A stretch of DNA of 64,000 nt from an uncultured Clostridia bacterium. GTDB taxonomy: Bacteria > Bacillota > Clostridia > Oscillospirales > Acutalibacteraceae. A program made the position numbers and the translations under genes. The stretch lies in assembly GCA_947593615.1 (NCBI GenBank), contig CANQDR010000005.1, forward strand, positions 1 to 64,000, written 5' to 3'. The notes below the pieces were generated by a model. That model ran no database searches and was not told the origin of the DNA. It was given only the letters and a program-made list of their open reading frames with translations. Position 1 is the first letter of the stretch. Each line of letters opens with the position of its first letter. This document shows, piece after piece, positions 54,506 through 63,931 of this stretch.

Positions 54506-56353
54506 TTATTCTGTTTCGTTGTAAGCTTCATTCTTATGAAAATATCTGTAAACCGAAAGAGCGCAGTCTTTTGTCATCTTCGGTGCATTTTCAAGCTCCT
54601 GCAAGTCGGCGTTGGAAATATTGTCAATCGTTCTGAAATGCTTTAACAGAGCCTTTGCCCGCACCTCTCCTACGCCTTCAATATTCGTCAGCGAACTTTT
54701 AAATGTGTTTTTGCTTCTTCTGCTGTGGTGGTATCCTATTGCAAAACGGTGTACTTCATCCTGCATTTTGCTCAAAAAAGTAAAAACAGAACGCTTTGAA
54801 TTAATGGCAATTTCTCCGCCCTCGCCTGTTACTGCGCGGGTACGGTGCTTGTCATCCTTTACCATACCGAAAAGCGGTACATTTATATTCATTCTTGCAA
54901 ATACATCTTTTACCGCCGCAACCTGACCCTTACCTCCGTCAAGAAGAATTAAGTCGGGCAGTTTTCCAAAGCCTTCTTCATTATTTTTCGCTTTGTAATA
55001 CTCTTCAAAACGGCGAGTAAGAACTTCTGCCATTGAGGCGTAGTCGTCCTGCCCCTGAAAGCCTTTAATTTTAAATTTTCTGTATGCAGACTTAAGAGGT
55101 TTTCCGTTTTTATAAACAATCATCCCCGCCACATTTTCCGTACCTGCAAGGTTTGAAATATCATAAGATTCAATATATTCCGGCAGCTTTTCAAGGCCGA
55201 GCAATTCCTTTAGCTCTTCCAGAACTCCGTACTCGCGGACAGTAGCTCCCTTTCGCTGTGCAAGTGCTTCCGCTGCATTTGAACGGCACATTGAAACAAG
55301 CTGTGCCTGCTCTCCTCTTTGCGGAACGGTAACATTAACCTTGCTTCCGCGTTTTTGCGAAAGCCATTTAGCTACATCATCTATTCCGTCAAAGCTTTTA
55401 TCTAACGCTATATTCTTAGGAACATCATTTCTGATGGTATAGTAACGCAGAATAAATTCCTCGGTTTCAGATTCCGAATCTCCACTGTCAAAAATAAAGC
55501 TCTCTCTGTCAAAAAGCCGACCGCCCTCAAACCTAAATATCTGAAAACAGGTTTTTCCGTCATCGCAAAAGCTTGCAATAACATCTTCGTCAAGCACTTT
55601 ATTGGCAACTACCTTTTGCTTGTCACCCATTTTTTTAACTGCATTGATTTTGTCGCGAATTCTTGCAGCGCGCTCAAATTCAAGATTTTCAGCAGCCTCT
55701 TCCATCTGAGCAGTCAGCTGTTTGATTGAATTTGACGAGCCGCCTTTCAAAAAATCAAGAGCCTGTTCAAGATTCTCTTTGTAATCCTTTAATTTTACTC
55801 TGCCCGTGCACGGCGCCATACATTGTTTAATGTGATAATTCAGGCACGGTCTGCCTTTTCTGAAATCCTGAGGAAAGCGCCTGCTGCACGTAGGGAGCAT
55901 AAAGATTTTGTTGGCTTCCTCGACTGCACTTTTTACGTAATAGCTGCTTTTATACGGACCTATATATTCAGCGCCGTCATCTTTTTTCTGAAGCACATAT
56001 GATATTTTTGACCAATCGCCGGGACTTATGCGGATATAGCTGTAGCCTTTGTCATCTTTAAGCAAAATATTATATTTAGGAGTATGTTGCTTGATAAGAC
56101 TGCATTCAAGAATTAAAGCCTCAAATTCACTGTCGGTGATAATATATTCAAAATCATCCACATTATCAACCATTCTGCGTACCTTTTCAGCATGATTGTT
56201 CTGTGAGCCGAAATATTGGCTGACTCTGTTTTTCAAAGCCTTTGCTTTGCCGATGTAGATTATATCGCCGCTTTTGTCATGCATAATATACACTCCGGGC
56301 AGCAAGGGCAGAGCCATAGCCTTTTTTCGCAGTTCGGATATTTTTGAATTCAT
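54506..56353 (-). CDS. uvrC: Excinuclease ABC subunit C
   Basis: 615 residues. The GIY-YIG nuclease domain (PGVYIMHDKSGDIIYIGKAK) fills about 1-95, a Cys-containing block CSRRFPQDFRKGRPCLNYHIKQCMAPC-like segment is near 155-185, the UVR motif for UvrB is near 205-240, the RNase H-like second nuclease is near 395-530 (ESYDISNLAG, LILLDGGKGQ) and helix-hairpin-helices end it. It makes both cuts around DNA damage. GGAGG stands before the ATG. Confidence 0.96.
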   Translation of the reverse strand: MNSKISELRKKAMALPLLPGVYIMHDKSGDIIYIGKAKALKNRVSQYFGSQNNHAEKVRRMVDNVDDFEYIITDSEFEALILECSLIKQHTPKYNILLKDDKGYSYIRISPGDWSKISYVLQKKDDGAEYIGPYKSSYYVKSAVEEANKIFMLPTCSRRFPQDFRKGRPCLNYHIKQCMAPCTGRVKLKDYKENLEQALDFLKGGSSNSIKQLTAQMEEAAENLEFERAARIRDKINAVKKMGDKQKVVANKVLDEDVIASFCDDGKTCFQIFRFEGGRLFDRESFIFDSGDSESETEEFILRYYTIRNDVPKNIALDKSFDGIDDVAKWLSQKRGSKVNVTVPQRGEQAQLVSMCRSNAAEALAQRKGATVREYGVLEELKELLGLEKLPEYIESYDISNLAGTENVAGMIVYKNGKPLKSAYRKFKIKGFQGQDDYASMAEVLTRRFEEYYKAKNNEEGFGKLPDLILLDGGKGQVAAVKDVFARMNINVPLFGMVKDDKHRTRAVTGEGGEIAINSKRSVFTFLSKMQDEVHRFAIGYHHSRRSKNTFKSSLTNIEGVGEVRAKALLKHFRTIDNISNADLQELENAPKMTKDCALSVYRYFHKNEAYNETE

Positions 56354-56421
56354 ACTTCACCTCCAAAATAAAAAGGGCGGAAACAATCCGCCCAAAATTA
56401 TATTTAACCGTTAATCGCCGA

Positions 56422-56685
56422 TTATTCGGCAAAACCTGATTCTACGAGAGCAACAAGGCCTTCAACTGCATCAGTTTCATCAGAACCGTCTGCAATGATT
56501 TTGATTGTTGTGCCGCCGATAATTCCAAGTGACAATACGCCAAGCAAACTTTTTGCATTAACACGGCGCTCCTCTTTTTCCACCCAGATAGTTGACTTGA
56601 ACTCATTGGCTTTCTGAATAAAGAAAGTAGCCGGACGAGCGTGTAAACCTGCTTTGTTTTGTACTAAAACTTCCTTAACATACAT
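56422..56685 (-). CDS. ptsH: HPr phosphocarrier protein
   Basis: 87 residues from ATG 56685, behind AGAGGG. The longer frame to 56778 is upstream leader. His 15 in KAGLHARPAT is the site phosphorylated by enzyme I, and Ser 46 in NAKSLLGVLSLGI is the site for HPr kinase. Both are kept, so it is a true HPr and not Crh. It relays phosphate to sugar transporters and signals catabolite control. It is alone, with enzyme I elsewhere. Confidence 0.93.
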   Translation of the reverse strand: MYVKEVLVQNKAGLHARPATFFIQKANEFKSTIWVEKEERRVNAKSLLGVLSLGIIGGTTIKIIADGSDETDAVEGLVALVESGFAE

Positions 56686-57004
56686 TTTGAAAACCCTCTC
56701 TGCTTTAAAATAAACATATAAAGCCTGTTTATGGCTCAATTTATTAATTATTATAATCTTTTTTTTTATTAAGGTCAATACAGTAAAATATTTTCGTATT
56801 AATATTCACTTGCGGTCAAAATTTCAAATTGATTATTGTGCAATTTTACAAAACAAAAAATTCCAGCTTAATCTACCTGCCAAATACTTGGCATTTTTCC
56901 CCGATTTTTCCTTGCAATATGACCAAAACACTCAACATAAATTATTCCATATAATTATAAAATTATTTTATTATTACTGAATTTTTCCGCATATTAATAA
57001 TGTG
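56686..57004. other. Intergenic region between trmD and ptsH
   Basis: AT-rich, and it must hold the ptsH promoter. A short palindrome TGCCAA-ATAC-TTGGCA lies at 56878-56893, possibly an operator. No gene is seen. Confidence 0.4.
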
Positions 57005-57691
57005 TTATTTTTCTTTTTTAAGAAGCTCCGGACGTTTCTGAGCTGTTACCTCAAGGCTTTTTTCTCTCCGCCATTTTTCAATGTTTGCGTGATGACCGCT
57101 CAGAAGAATCTCGGGAACATCCAATCCTCTCCAGCTTGACGGCTTTGTATATTGAGGATATTCAAGCAATCCGTTAAAATGGCTTTCCTCGGTAAAACAT
57201 TCATTGTTTGAAAGCACTCCCGGCACCATTCTTGAAAGCGCGTCGGCAAACACCATTGCAGGAAGCTCGCCTCCTGTAAGTACATAGTCCCCAATTGAGA
57301 TTTCTTCGTCGATAAACGTATCAATAACCCTCTGGTCAACTCCCTCATAATGACCGCAAAGAATACATATATTTTCAATCTGCGCAAGCTCCCTGAGTCT
57401 GTTTTGACTAAGAGTTTTCCCCTGAGGCGACATATACACAAAATACGGTTTTGTATTCGTCTGTCTGCATATATCCTCAAAACAGAGCGCAATAGGCTCT
57501 GCCTTCATCAACATTCCCATTCCTCCGCCGTATGGAGTGTCGTCAACACGGCGATGCTTGTCAAAAGCATAGTCGCGAAGCTGATGGCACACAATTTCAA
57601 TTGCGCCGCTTTTTTGCGCCCTGCCTATTATGCTTTCGCTCATAACCGTGTCAAACATTTCCGGAAATAATGTTATTATGTCAATTCTCAT
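57005..57691 (-). CDS. trmD: tRNA (guanine-37-N1) methyltransferase
   Basis: 228 residues from ATG 57691. The TTG at 57697 would be two codons longer and lies in the ribosome region. The SPOUT knot shows in YVLTGGELPAMVF, SIGDY and CGHYEGVDQRVID, and the start is RIDIITLFPEMFD. It methylates G37 next to the anticodon to hold the reading frame. Its start overlaps the end of rimM by 11 bases, the usual rimM-trmD coupling. Confidence 0.96.
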   Translation of the reverse strand: MRIDIITLFPEMFDTVMSESIIGRAQKSGAIEIVCHQLRDYAFDKHRRVDDTPYGGGMGMLMKAEPIALCFEDICRQTNTKPYFVYMSPQGKTLSQNRLRELAQIENICILCGHYEGVDQRVIDTFIDEEISIGDYVLTGGELPAMVFADALSRMVPGVLSNNECFTEESHFNGLLEYPQYTKPSSWRGLDVPEILLSGHHANIEKWRREKSLEVTAQKRPELLKKEK

Positions 57692-58196
57692 CGTCAAAAA
57701 TTCCTTTCATAGGGCGAATTAACACAAATCCTCCGTCAACGTCGGTTTTAACTATTACCTCATCAATAACGGGCGCAAGATACTTTTTATTACTTGAGTC
57801 CGTAATTTCGTAAACATCATTCGCTCCCGTTCTCAGAACATCGGAAATTTTTCCGTAAACGGTTCCGTTATCGGCGTCCTTTACTTCAAGTCCGATTAAA
57901 TCCTGAATGAAGTTTACTCCCTCGCCGAGAGTTATATCGTCACGATTTATATATACAATTTTTCCTCTGAGTTTTTGCGCTTCCTCAATTGTATCAATCC
58001 CCTTGATTTTAGCAAGGGTAATATTCTTGTGCGGACGTGATTTTACTTCTATAGAGGTTTGTCCGTTTTGGTCAAGATAAAGCTTTTTAAAGGCACACAA
58101 AAATTCGGGAGAATCACACCACGGGTCAATTCTTACCTCGCCCTTTATTCCGTGCGTGCCTACGATTTTTCCCGAATCAAGAAATTGTTTTTTCAT
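57681..58196 (-). CDS. rimM: Ribosome maturation factor RimM
   Basis: 171 residues from ATG 58196, 6 bases behind GAGGTG. The longer frame to 58205 begins at GTG inside the site. It has the N-terminal GKIVGTHGIKGEVRIDPW block and the PRC-barrel half with DLIGLEVKDADNG and LAPVIDEVIVKTD. It helps 30S assembly via protein S19. It is directly upstream of and overlaps trmD. rpsP, often the first gene, is not here. Confidence 0.94.
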   Translation of the reverse strand: MKKQFLDSGKIVGTHGIKGEVRIDPWCDSPEFLCAFKKLYLDQNGQTSIEVKSRPHKNITLAKIKGIDTIEEAQKLRGKIVYINRDDITLGEGVNFIQDLIGLEVKDADNGTVYGKISDVLRTGANDVYEITDSSNKKYLAPVIDEVIVKTDVDGGFVLIRPMKGIFDDEN

Positions 58197-58306
58197 ATAT
58201 TTCACCTCGAATTTACAATACGGATAAATTATTGACGGTTGTCAGAAATTAAAAAACTGTTTGTTTTTTAATAATCACGGTTAAATCCTGCCAATGTAAA
58301 ATCATA

Positions 58307-59152
58307 TCACATTATTATGTCAATATCAAAATACCGCTCTTGAAAATTTATTAACTCAGCAATTTGTTGCTTTGAAAAACTCATATCTTCAGGTACAACC
58401 ACCCATTTGTCCTCAACATCATTTTTTCTGTGTACTACAGCTATTATTTTTCCAGTAAATTTCTTAATAGGAACTGACACACCAAGTATATAAGCATCCT
58501 GATCTTTTCCGTCAGGTGCAATAATCCCGCTGACAAAACCGTAATTTACGGGATAGTAAATATCCTTATGTTTTGGATGAAATGAACCCAACTGTCTGTC
58601 AACAGTTACGTTAACAATACAGCCGAGAATACTCGATTTTTCATAAAACGGTTGTTCAGCCTTTGAAATGATATACGGCAAAGCTCTTTTGCGATGCAGA
58701 CGAACATAGTCTGACGAATTAACAAACTCAACCACTTTATCTTTTGGTATCCACTTATATGAAATTGTTTCATTCTTCTGTAATTTAATATCTGTTTTTA
58801 AGCAGTCAACTTTGCAGAAATAGCCAAAATAAATACTCTGTGAGTTAATATAACAAATATCAAATATTTGCTGTAAATATGAGCAGACAATACCTGTTTC
58901 TTCAAAAAGTTCACGTTTTGCACACTCAATTACCGTTTCACCTTTTAGGACACTTCCGCCGGCTGTTATTTCATATTTTCCGGGATAATTCTGTTTTGAA
59001 AAGTCACGCTGTACCGCAAGAAAGTCACCGTCTTTGTGCTGAACAATTACTTCGGATACAAGATGGAACAGTCCATCGGGAATTTTCTCTCCCCGAACCA
59101 AATCGATACCGACCTTTTCATAACACTCATTATATGCATCCCAAATTTCCAT
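58307..59152 (-). CDS. Nudix hydrolase fused to an inorganic-pyrophosphatase-like domain
   Basis: 281 residues with GGAGG before the ATG. Residues 1-165 are a Nudix domain of the isopentenyl-diphosphate-isomerase-like layout, with a full Nudix box GSVLKGETVIECAKRELFEETGIV (about 67-90, key Gly, Glu and REL-EE-G present). Residues 170-281 resemble family I inorganic pyrophosphatase-like proteins: GSFHPKHKDIYYPVNYGFVSG, then DQDAYILGV and EDKWVVVPE. The substrate is unknown. Hydrolysis of a nucleoside or isoprenoid diphosphate followed by use of the released phosphate is only a guess. Confidence 0.85.
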   Translation of the reverse strand: MEIWDAYNECYEKVGIDLVRGEKIPDGLFHLVSEVIVQHKDGDFLAVQRDFSKQNYPGKYEITAGGSVLKGETVIECAKRELFEETGIVCSYLQQIFDICYINSQSIYFGYFCKVDCLKTDIKLQKNETISYKWIPKDKVVEFVNSSDYVRLHRKRALPYIISKAEQPFYEKSSILGCIVNVTVDRQLGSFHPKHKDIYYPVNYGFVSGIIAPDGKDQDAYILGVSVPIKKFTGKIIAVVHRKNDVEDKWVVVPEDMSFSKQQIAELINFQERYFDIDIIM

Positions 59153-59176
59153 TAAATCCTCCAGACTGTTAAATAT

Positions 59177-59788
59177 TTACATATTTTTTGAAAAAACACA
59201 TCCGCAGTAATTTTGTCTGTACAGATTATATTCCCTCGATAAAATTATGGAGCGTTTATATCCCTCGCGCTTTTTAAAATCGCTGTAAAGCCAGTTGACG
59301 CCGTATTTTTCGCCGTATTGTGCGCCAATCTGATTAAGCATATCAGCATTTTTCAGCGGACTTATCGTCAGCGTGGTTGTAAAATAATCTGCATTTATTT
59401 CTTTTGTTTTCTTTGCGGAGGCCTCTAATCTGAGTTTAAAACACTCATAACACCTTTTTCCTCCCTCAGGTTCATTTTCAAGTCCCTTTACAGCGTTGAA
59501 AAATTCCTTTGGGTTATATTCGCTCTCTGCAATTTTTACGGGATTTTTAAAATTCATCAGTGAAATCAGCCGTTTTTCTTCACTGTACCTATAGTCATAT
59601 TCTTCTTTTAAGGAAATATTAGGGTTAAAATAAAACACGGTGATATTAAAATATTCAGACAGATATTCAAGGCAGTAGCTTGAACAAGGAGCACAGCAAA
59701 CGTGAAGTAAAAGTGACGGAGTTCTGTTATCCTCAATGTTTTTTCTTATAATTTTGTCGAGTTCTTTTTGATAATTAATCTTATTCAT
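59177..59788 (-). CDS. queH: Epoxyqueuosine reductase QueH
   Basis: 203 residues from ATG 59788, which overlaps the HAD stop. The longer frame runs back inside the HAD gene. The CC pair and CxxC are in LLHVCCAPCSSYCLEYL (about 26-42), CYECFKLRLE is near 110 and an end Cys pair is in NYCGCVF, all metal and cluster ligands of QueH. It reduces epoxyqueuosine to queuosine in tRNA. No other queuosine gene is in the window. Confidence 0.9.
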   Translation of the reverse strand: MNKINYQKELDKIIRKNIEDNRTPSLLLHVCCAPCSSYCLEYLSEYFNITVFYFNPNISLKEEYDYRYSEEKRLISLMNFKNPVKIAESEYNPKEFFNAVKGLENEPEGGKRCYECFKLRLEASAKKTKEINADYFTTTLTISPLKNADMLNQIGAQYGEKYGVNWLYSDFKKREGYKRSIILSREYNLYRQNYCGCVFSKNM

Positions 59789-60443
59789 AATAACCACAAA
59801 TATATTTATAAAGCTCTTCTGCAGTTTCGGCAACAAACGGTGCGCCTGCATTAATCAGTTCTTCTCTGCCGCGGAATCCCCATCCTACTCCTGCCATTTT
59901 TACACCTGCGTTTTCGGCTGTAAAAACATCAACGTCGCTGTCACCGATATAAATACAATCGTCTTTTGAAATATTATGCTTTTTAAGCATTGCAAGCAGT
60001 GCTTCACCATCGGGTTTACGCTTAAACTGAGGTTTTTGTCCCCATGCTTCTGCAAATTTATGTTCAGGATAAATTTTTTTCAATATTCTTGCGACAAATT
60101 CATCGGGTTTGTTCGATAGTACGGCTGTCATAATACCTTGATTTTCAAGTTTTTGTAGAAGCTGAGAACATCCTTTGTACGGCGTTGTATTGTCATTGCA
60201 ATGCAGATAATACTCTTTGTCAAAGGTATCTCTGACTACTGAGCGAAGCTTTTCGTCCTCTGCAAAACTCCCCATTGCCTTTTTTATAAGAACATCTCTG
60301 CCATTGCCGACATAGTGATTGTAGTTTTCAATCGGTTTTTCTTTAAGTCCTGCCTTTACAAGTCCCTTATTCACGCTCTGCGCTAAATCCGTGAGAGAAT
60401 CTGCAAGAGTACCGTCTAAATCGAATATCGCCATTTTTATCAT
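59781..60443 (-). CDS. HAD-family phosphatase (phosphoglycolate phosphatase-like)
   Basis: 220 residues. HAD motif I is FDLDGTLADS (7-16), motif II is AVLSNKPDE near 108, and motif IV is GDSDVDVFTAENAG near 168, with a helical cap between. This is the Gph/PgmB class, though the exact substrate cannot be told. It lies 8 bases after the cyclase gene and overlaps queH, making a three-gene run. Confidence 0.88.
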   Translation of the reverse strand: MIKMAIFDLDGTLADSLTDLAQSVNKGLVKAGLKEKPIENYNHYVGNGRDVLIKKAMGSFAEDEKLRSVVRDTFDKEYYLHCNDNTTPYKGCSQLLQKLENQGIMTAVLSNKPDEFVARILKKIYPEHKFAEAWGQKPQFKRKPDGEALLAMLKKHNISKDDCIYIGDSDVDVFTAENAGVKMAGVGWGFRGREELINAGAPFVAETAEELYKYICGYYE

Positions 60444-60451
60444 AATTAATT

Positions 60452-61045
60452 TCAGTTAAGTCCTTTCTCCTGCTCAAAAATAATTGCTCTGCACGGAGCA
60501 GCTTCAAGCCCTCCGAGCTTTACCGGAAATGCACATAAATCATACTCACCGTCCTCAATATCAGACAGATTGAGGTTTTCAAGAACTGCTATTCCTGCTC
60601 TTGCAAGTTCAATGTGGGTTGCTTCTTCATCAAATGACGGAGCAATTGATTCTGCATCTGTTCCCACAAGCACTACGCGGCTTGACGCAAGGACTATTGC
60701 CGCAGAATGTGATATGAACGTATTGCCTTCACCGTGAAACAAAATTCGTCTTTTGCAGTATGGCAGCAGACGTTCCATATCCTCTCCCGTAAGTATTCCT
60801 TCAACAGAAATAACCGTACATTTTCCGTAAAATGTATTTAGGCGTATTTTGTCTATTGAATTTCCGTCAGGACAAAAATGCAGAGGTGCGTCTATGTGAG
60901 TTCCTGCATGTGCTGTCATTGAAATTACGGATAGATTATATTCATCACCGTCGTCAATGTTTTTTATACGTTCAGCTTTAGTCTGCGGATCACCGTCATA
61001 GACAGGCGTATTTATAGTATCTTTTGAAATATCATGAATAATCAT
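60452..61045 (-). CDS. Cyclase-family metal hydrolase (kynurenine formamidase-like)
   Basis: 197 residues from ATG 61045, behind GGCGGTG. The GTG at 61051 is two codons longer. The metal site HAGTHIDAPLHF (about 47-58) is the hallmark of the family that includes KynB formamidase, with IGTDAESIAP-like VLVGTDAESIAPSF later. No tryptophan-breakdown genes are near, so the substrate is unknown. Confidence 0.88.
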   Translation of the reverse strand: MIIHDISKDTINTPVYDGDPQTKAERIKNIDDGDEYNLSVISMTAHAGTHIDAPLHFCPDGNSIDKIRLNTFYGKCTVISVEGILTGEDMERLLPYCKRRILFHGEGNTFISHSAAIVLASSRVVLVGTDAESIAPSFDEEATHIELARAGIAVLENLNLSDIEDGEYDLCAFPVKLGGLEAAPCRAIIFEQEKGLN

Positions 61046-61141
61046 TTTCACACCGCCTTCTTTTGCATATGTATTATTTTATCACAAATAATCCCTGCTT
61101 GTACAGAGGTAAAGTCGAAATTTCTGCCTTTTTGCAAAACA

Positions 61142-61166
61142 AAAAGCCCCACAAATGTGGGGCTTA
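61142..61166 (-). terminator. Terminator of the dockerin gene at 61214
   Basis: AAGCCCCACA and TGTGGGGCTT form a 10-base-pair stem. On the minus strand a T-run (TTTTTGTTTTGC) follows. Confidence 0.8.
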
Positions 61167-61213
61167 CATAATTTAAATTAAACAATCTGACTTAAGCAAT
61201 CTGACTGAAGTTA

Positions 61214-62347
61214 TCATGCAGCTATATCAGAAGGCTGACCAACAACACCAATGTTTTTGTAATCAACTTCTGCAAGATATTTCTGAACCATTGTAACATC
61301 GAGAATAGAAACTCTACCGTCCTGGTTTACATCAGCAAGAGTTGTCTCAACTTCATCAAGAGCTACCATTTCAAGACCTGCTTTTTGAATTAAAGTAGCG
61401 TCCATTACAGTAACGCTGCCATCTTTATCAACATCACCATAAGCTAAAAATGCTGTTGTTGTAGGTTCTGGTTCTGTTGTTGTAGGCTCGGGTTCTGTTG
61501 TTGTAGGCTCGGGCTCTGTTGTTGTGGGTTCTGGTTCTGTTGTGGGTTCTGTTGTTGCATTAGGATCAACGCCGAGCAATTCTGCAATAACCTCAAGAGA
61601 TGCTGTTTCAGGATTTCCTGCCTCAAGCTCTTCTGCATAATCAGTAGCATACTGATTGTAAACGTCCATTGGGTCAACGCCAAGCTGTGCACAGTCTGCC
61701 TGAACAATTTCAGGTGAGAGAATTCTATTGTTCTCATTTACATAGTTCTTTATAGCCCAAGAACGAAGGAACTGAGATACTATCTGCGCTTTTGGCTGAT
61801 ATACAGGGAAACACTTACCAACGATTTTACCTGTAGATGTAAGAGCTGCCTTTGCACCGTACTTGTCGGAATTGTTCTTCCAAGTAGCTTCAAAGTCCAT
61901 CTTATTTGAGTCCTCAGTATTTTCAATCATTTCTCCTGTAACATAAACTGTGTCGCCAAGGCAAGCTTTACCAAGTGTTACGTTACCTGTCTGATGCTCA
62001 ACACCTGCAGTGTCTTTTGTATAGAAAAGAACTGCGTAATCAGCACCATCTTCAATAGTACCAACTTTAGTGGTATCAAAGTAGTACAAACCTGTAGCAG
62101 AATCTTGTTTGCACCTTTCGTCTTTTGAACCCCAGGATGCTGTATTCAAAGCAGAGCCGCCATATACGTTATAAATATGGCAGGAAACTGTTTTTGTTGT
62201 ACCCCAGCTTTCAAGAGTAGGTACTTCAAAATAAATTTTTGTTTCTTCGTCAGCTGCTGATGCAGAGAAAAGCGAAAGACCTGCGAAACAGGACATTGCA
62301 AGAACAGCTGCAAGAACAATACTGATAATTTTTGATGATTTTTTCAT
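61214..62347 (-). CDS. Secreted dockerin protein with Thr-Glu-Pro linker
   Basis: 377 residues with AAGGAGG before the ATG and a signal peptide ending FSASAADE. About 30-160 is a beta-rich domain with KIYFEVPTLESWGTTKTVSCHIYN, similar in feel to starch-binding or CBM-like domains of gut Ruminococcus proteins but not firmly placed. A helical part at about 165-255 follows. A linker of four TEPEPTTT units precedes a type I dockerin (DVDKDGSVTVMD and DVNQDGRVSILD). It likely binds a cohesin scaffold. It is a different lineage from the two LRR-dockerins, as its dockerin loops differ. Confidence 0.87.
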   Translation of the reverse strand: MKKSSKIISIVLAAVLAMSCFAGLSLFSASAADEETKIYFEVPTLESWGTTKTVSCHIYNVYGGSALNTASWGSKDERCKQDSATGLYYFDTTKVGTIEDGADYAVLFYTKDTAGVEHQTGNVTLGKACLGDTVYVTGEMIENTEDSNKMDFEATWKNNSDKYGAKAALTSTGKIVGKCFPVYQPKAQIVSQFLRSWAIKNYVNENNRILSPEIVQADCAQLGVDPMDVYNQYATDYAEELEAGNPETASLEVIAELLGVDPNATTEPTTEPEPTTTEPEPTTTEPEPTTTEPEPTTTAFLAYGDVDKDGSVTVMDATLIQKAGLEMVALDEVETTLADVNQDGRVSILDVTMVQKYLAEVDYKNIGVVGQPSDIAA

Positions 62348-62487
62348 CGTTAATTCCTCCTTTTTGATTACTCAGAGTTTGAGTAATTACATTATATATT
62401 AAATTTTCTTATTTTACAAGCCTTTTTTAGAAATTATGTAATATTTTTTTAACTTTTTTATTCTTAAATATCTATTGTTTTACTCAC

Positions 62488-62516
62488 TTGACATAATCTG
62501 AAAATAATTGTATTAT
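62488..62516 (+). promoter_or_regulatory. Promoter of glyS
   Basis: TTGACA (62488-62493) and TATTAT (62511-62516) are 17 bases apart, 39 bases ahead of the ATG. The short leader leaves no room for a T-box. Confidence 0.75.
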
Positions 62517-62554
62517 TTTTATTGTATATATTTACCGAGAAGTGAGGTCAACTT

Positions 62555-63931
62555 ATGGAAAACACTAAAAAAACAATGGATAAAATTGTTGCATTGTGCA
62601 AAAACAGAGGTTTTGTTTATCCTGGTTCTGAAATATACGGAGGACTTGCAAATACATGGGATTACGGTCCTTTGGGAATGGCTCTTAAAAACAACATCAA
62701 ACAGGCTTGGCTTAAAAAGTTTGTTCAGGAAAACAAATATAACGTAGGTCTTGACTCTGCTATTCTTATGAATCCGCAGACATGGGTTGCTTCGGGACAT
62801 TTGGGAGGTTTCTCCGACCCCCTTATGGACTGCAAGGAATGTAAAACACGCCACCGTGCCGACAATCTTATTGAGGATTTTGACGGCACAAATGTTGCAG
62901 GCTGGACAAATTCACAGATGATGGATTATATTAAGGAAAAAGAAATCCCATGTCCAAACTGCGGCAAGCATAACTTTACCGATATACGCCAGTTTAACCT
63001 TATGTTCAAGACATTTCAGGGCGTTACGGAGGACAGCAAAAATGAGATTTATCTGCGCCCGGAAACTGCGCAGGGTATTTTTGTTAACTTTTCAAATATT
63101 CAAAGAACAAGCCGCAAGAAAATTCCGTTCGGCGTTGCTCAGGTGGGCAAGTCGTTCCGCAATGAGATTACTCCGGGTAACTTTATCTTCCGTGTACGCG
63201 AGTTTGAACAAATGGAACTTGAATTCTTCTGCAAGCCGGGAACTGACCTTGAATGGTTTGAATATTGGAGAGGCTTCTGCCGTGACTTCCTGTATTCTCT
63301 CAACATAAAAGAGGAAAACCTCAGACTGCGCGACCACTCTGCCGAAGAGCTTTGTTTCTATTCAAAGGCAACTACAGACTTTGAGTACCTCTTCCCGTTT
63401 GGCTGGGGCGAGCTTTGGGGTGTTGCAGACAGAACAGACTACGACCTTACTCAGCACAGCAACACAAGCGGCAAGCCGCTCGAATATTTTGACCAAAACA
63501 CAAACGAAAAATATATCCCATATGTTATTGAACCGTCTCTCGGCGTTGAGCGTCTTTTCCTTGCACTTGTTACAGAGGCTTATGACGAAGAAACAATTGA
63601 CGAAAAAGACACAAGAGTTGTTCTTCACTTTCATCCCACTCTTGCTCCGTTTAAGGCTGCCGTTCTTCCGCTTTCAAAGAAGCTCAACGAAAAAGCAGAA
63701 GAAGTTTACGATATGCTTTCAAAGGACTTTATGGTTGATTATGATGATGCAGGTTCAATCGGAAAGCGTTACAGACGTCAGGACGAAATTGGTACTCCGT
63801 TATGCGTTACATACGATTTTGATTCAATTGAGGACGGCTGCGTGACCGTACGCGACCGCGACACAATGCAGCAGGAACGAGTTGCAATTGAAAAACTCAG
63901 CGAATATATCTCGGAGAAAATTAAATTCTGA
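62555..63931 (+). CDS. glyS: Glycyl-tRNA synthetase, single-chain alpha2 type
   Basis: A class II synthetase of 458 residues, the single-polypeptide glyQS type and not the two-subunit form. It shows KRGF-like [15 protein letters not shown] at the start, class II motif 2 in [21 protein letters not shown] (near 205-225), [11 protein letters not shown] near 290, motif 3 in [13 protein letters not shown] near 325, and an anticodon-binding end with [20 protein letters not shown] precedes ATG. It charges glycine to tRNA. Nothing follows in the last 70 bases. Confidence 0.97.
   Translation: MENTKKTMDKIVALCKNRGFVYPGSEIYGGLANTWDYGPLGMALKNNIKQAWLKKFVQENKYNVGLDSAILMNPQTWVASGHLGGFSDPLMDCKECKTRHRADNLIEDFDGTNVAGWTNSQMMDYIKEKEIPCPNCGKHNFTDIRQFNLMFKTFQGVTEDSKNEIYLRPETAQGIFVNFSNIQRTSRKKIPFGVAQVGKSFRNEITPGNFIFRVREFEQMELEFFCKPGTDLEWFEYWRGFCRDFLYSLNIKEENLRLRDHSAEELCFYSKATTDFEYLFPFGWGELWGVADRTDYDLTQHSNTSGKPLEYFDQNTNEKYIPYVIEPSLGVERLFLALVTEAYDEETIDEKDTRVVLHFHPTLAPFKAAVLPLSKKLNEKAEEVYDMLSKDFMVDYDDAGSIGKRYRRQDEIGTPLCVTYDFDSIEDGCVTVRDRDTMQQERVAIEKLSEYISEKIKF

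Noticed and set aside
62348..62554. T-box leader expected before glyS
   Set aside because: A clear promoter only 39 bases before the ATG leaves no room, and no T-box bulge sequence is present.
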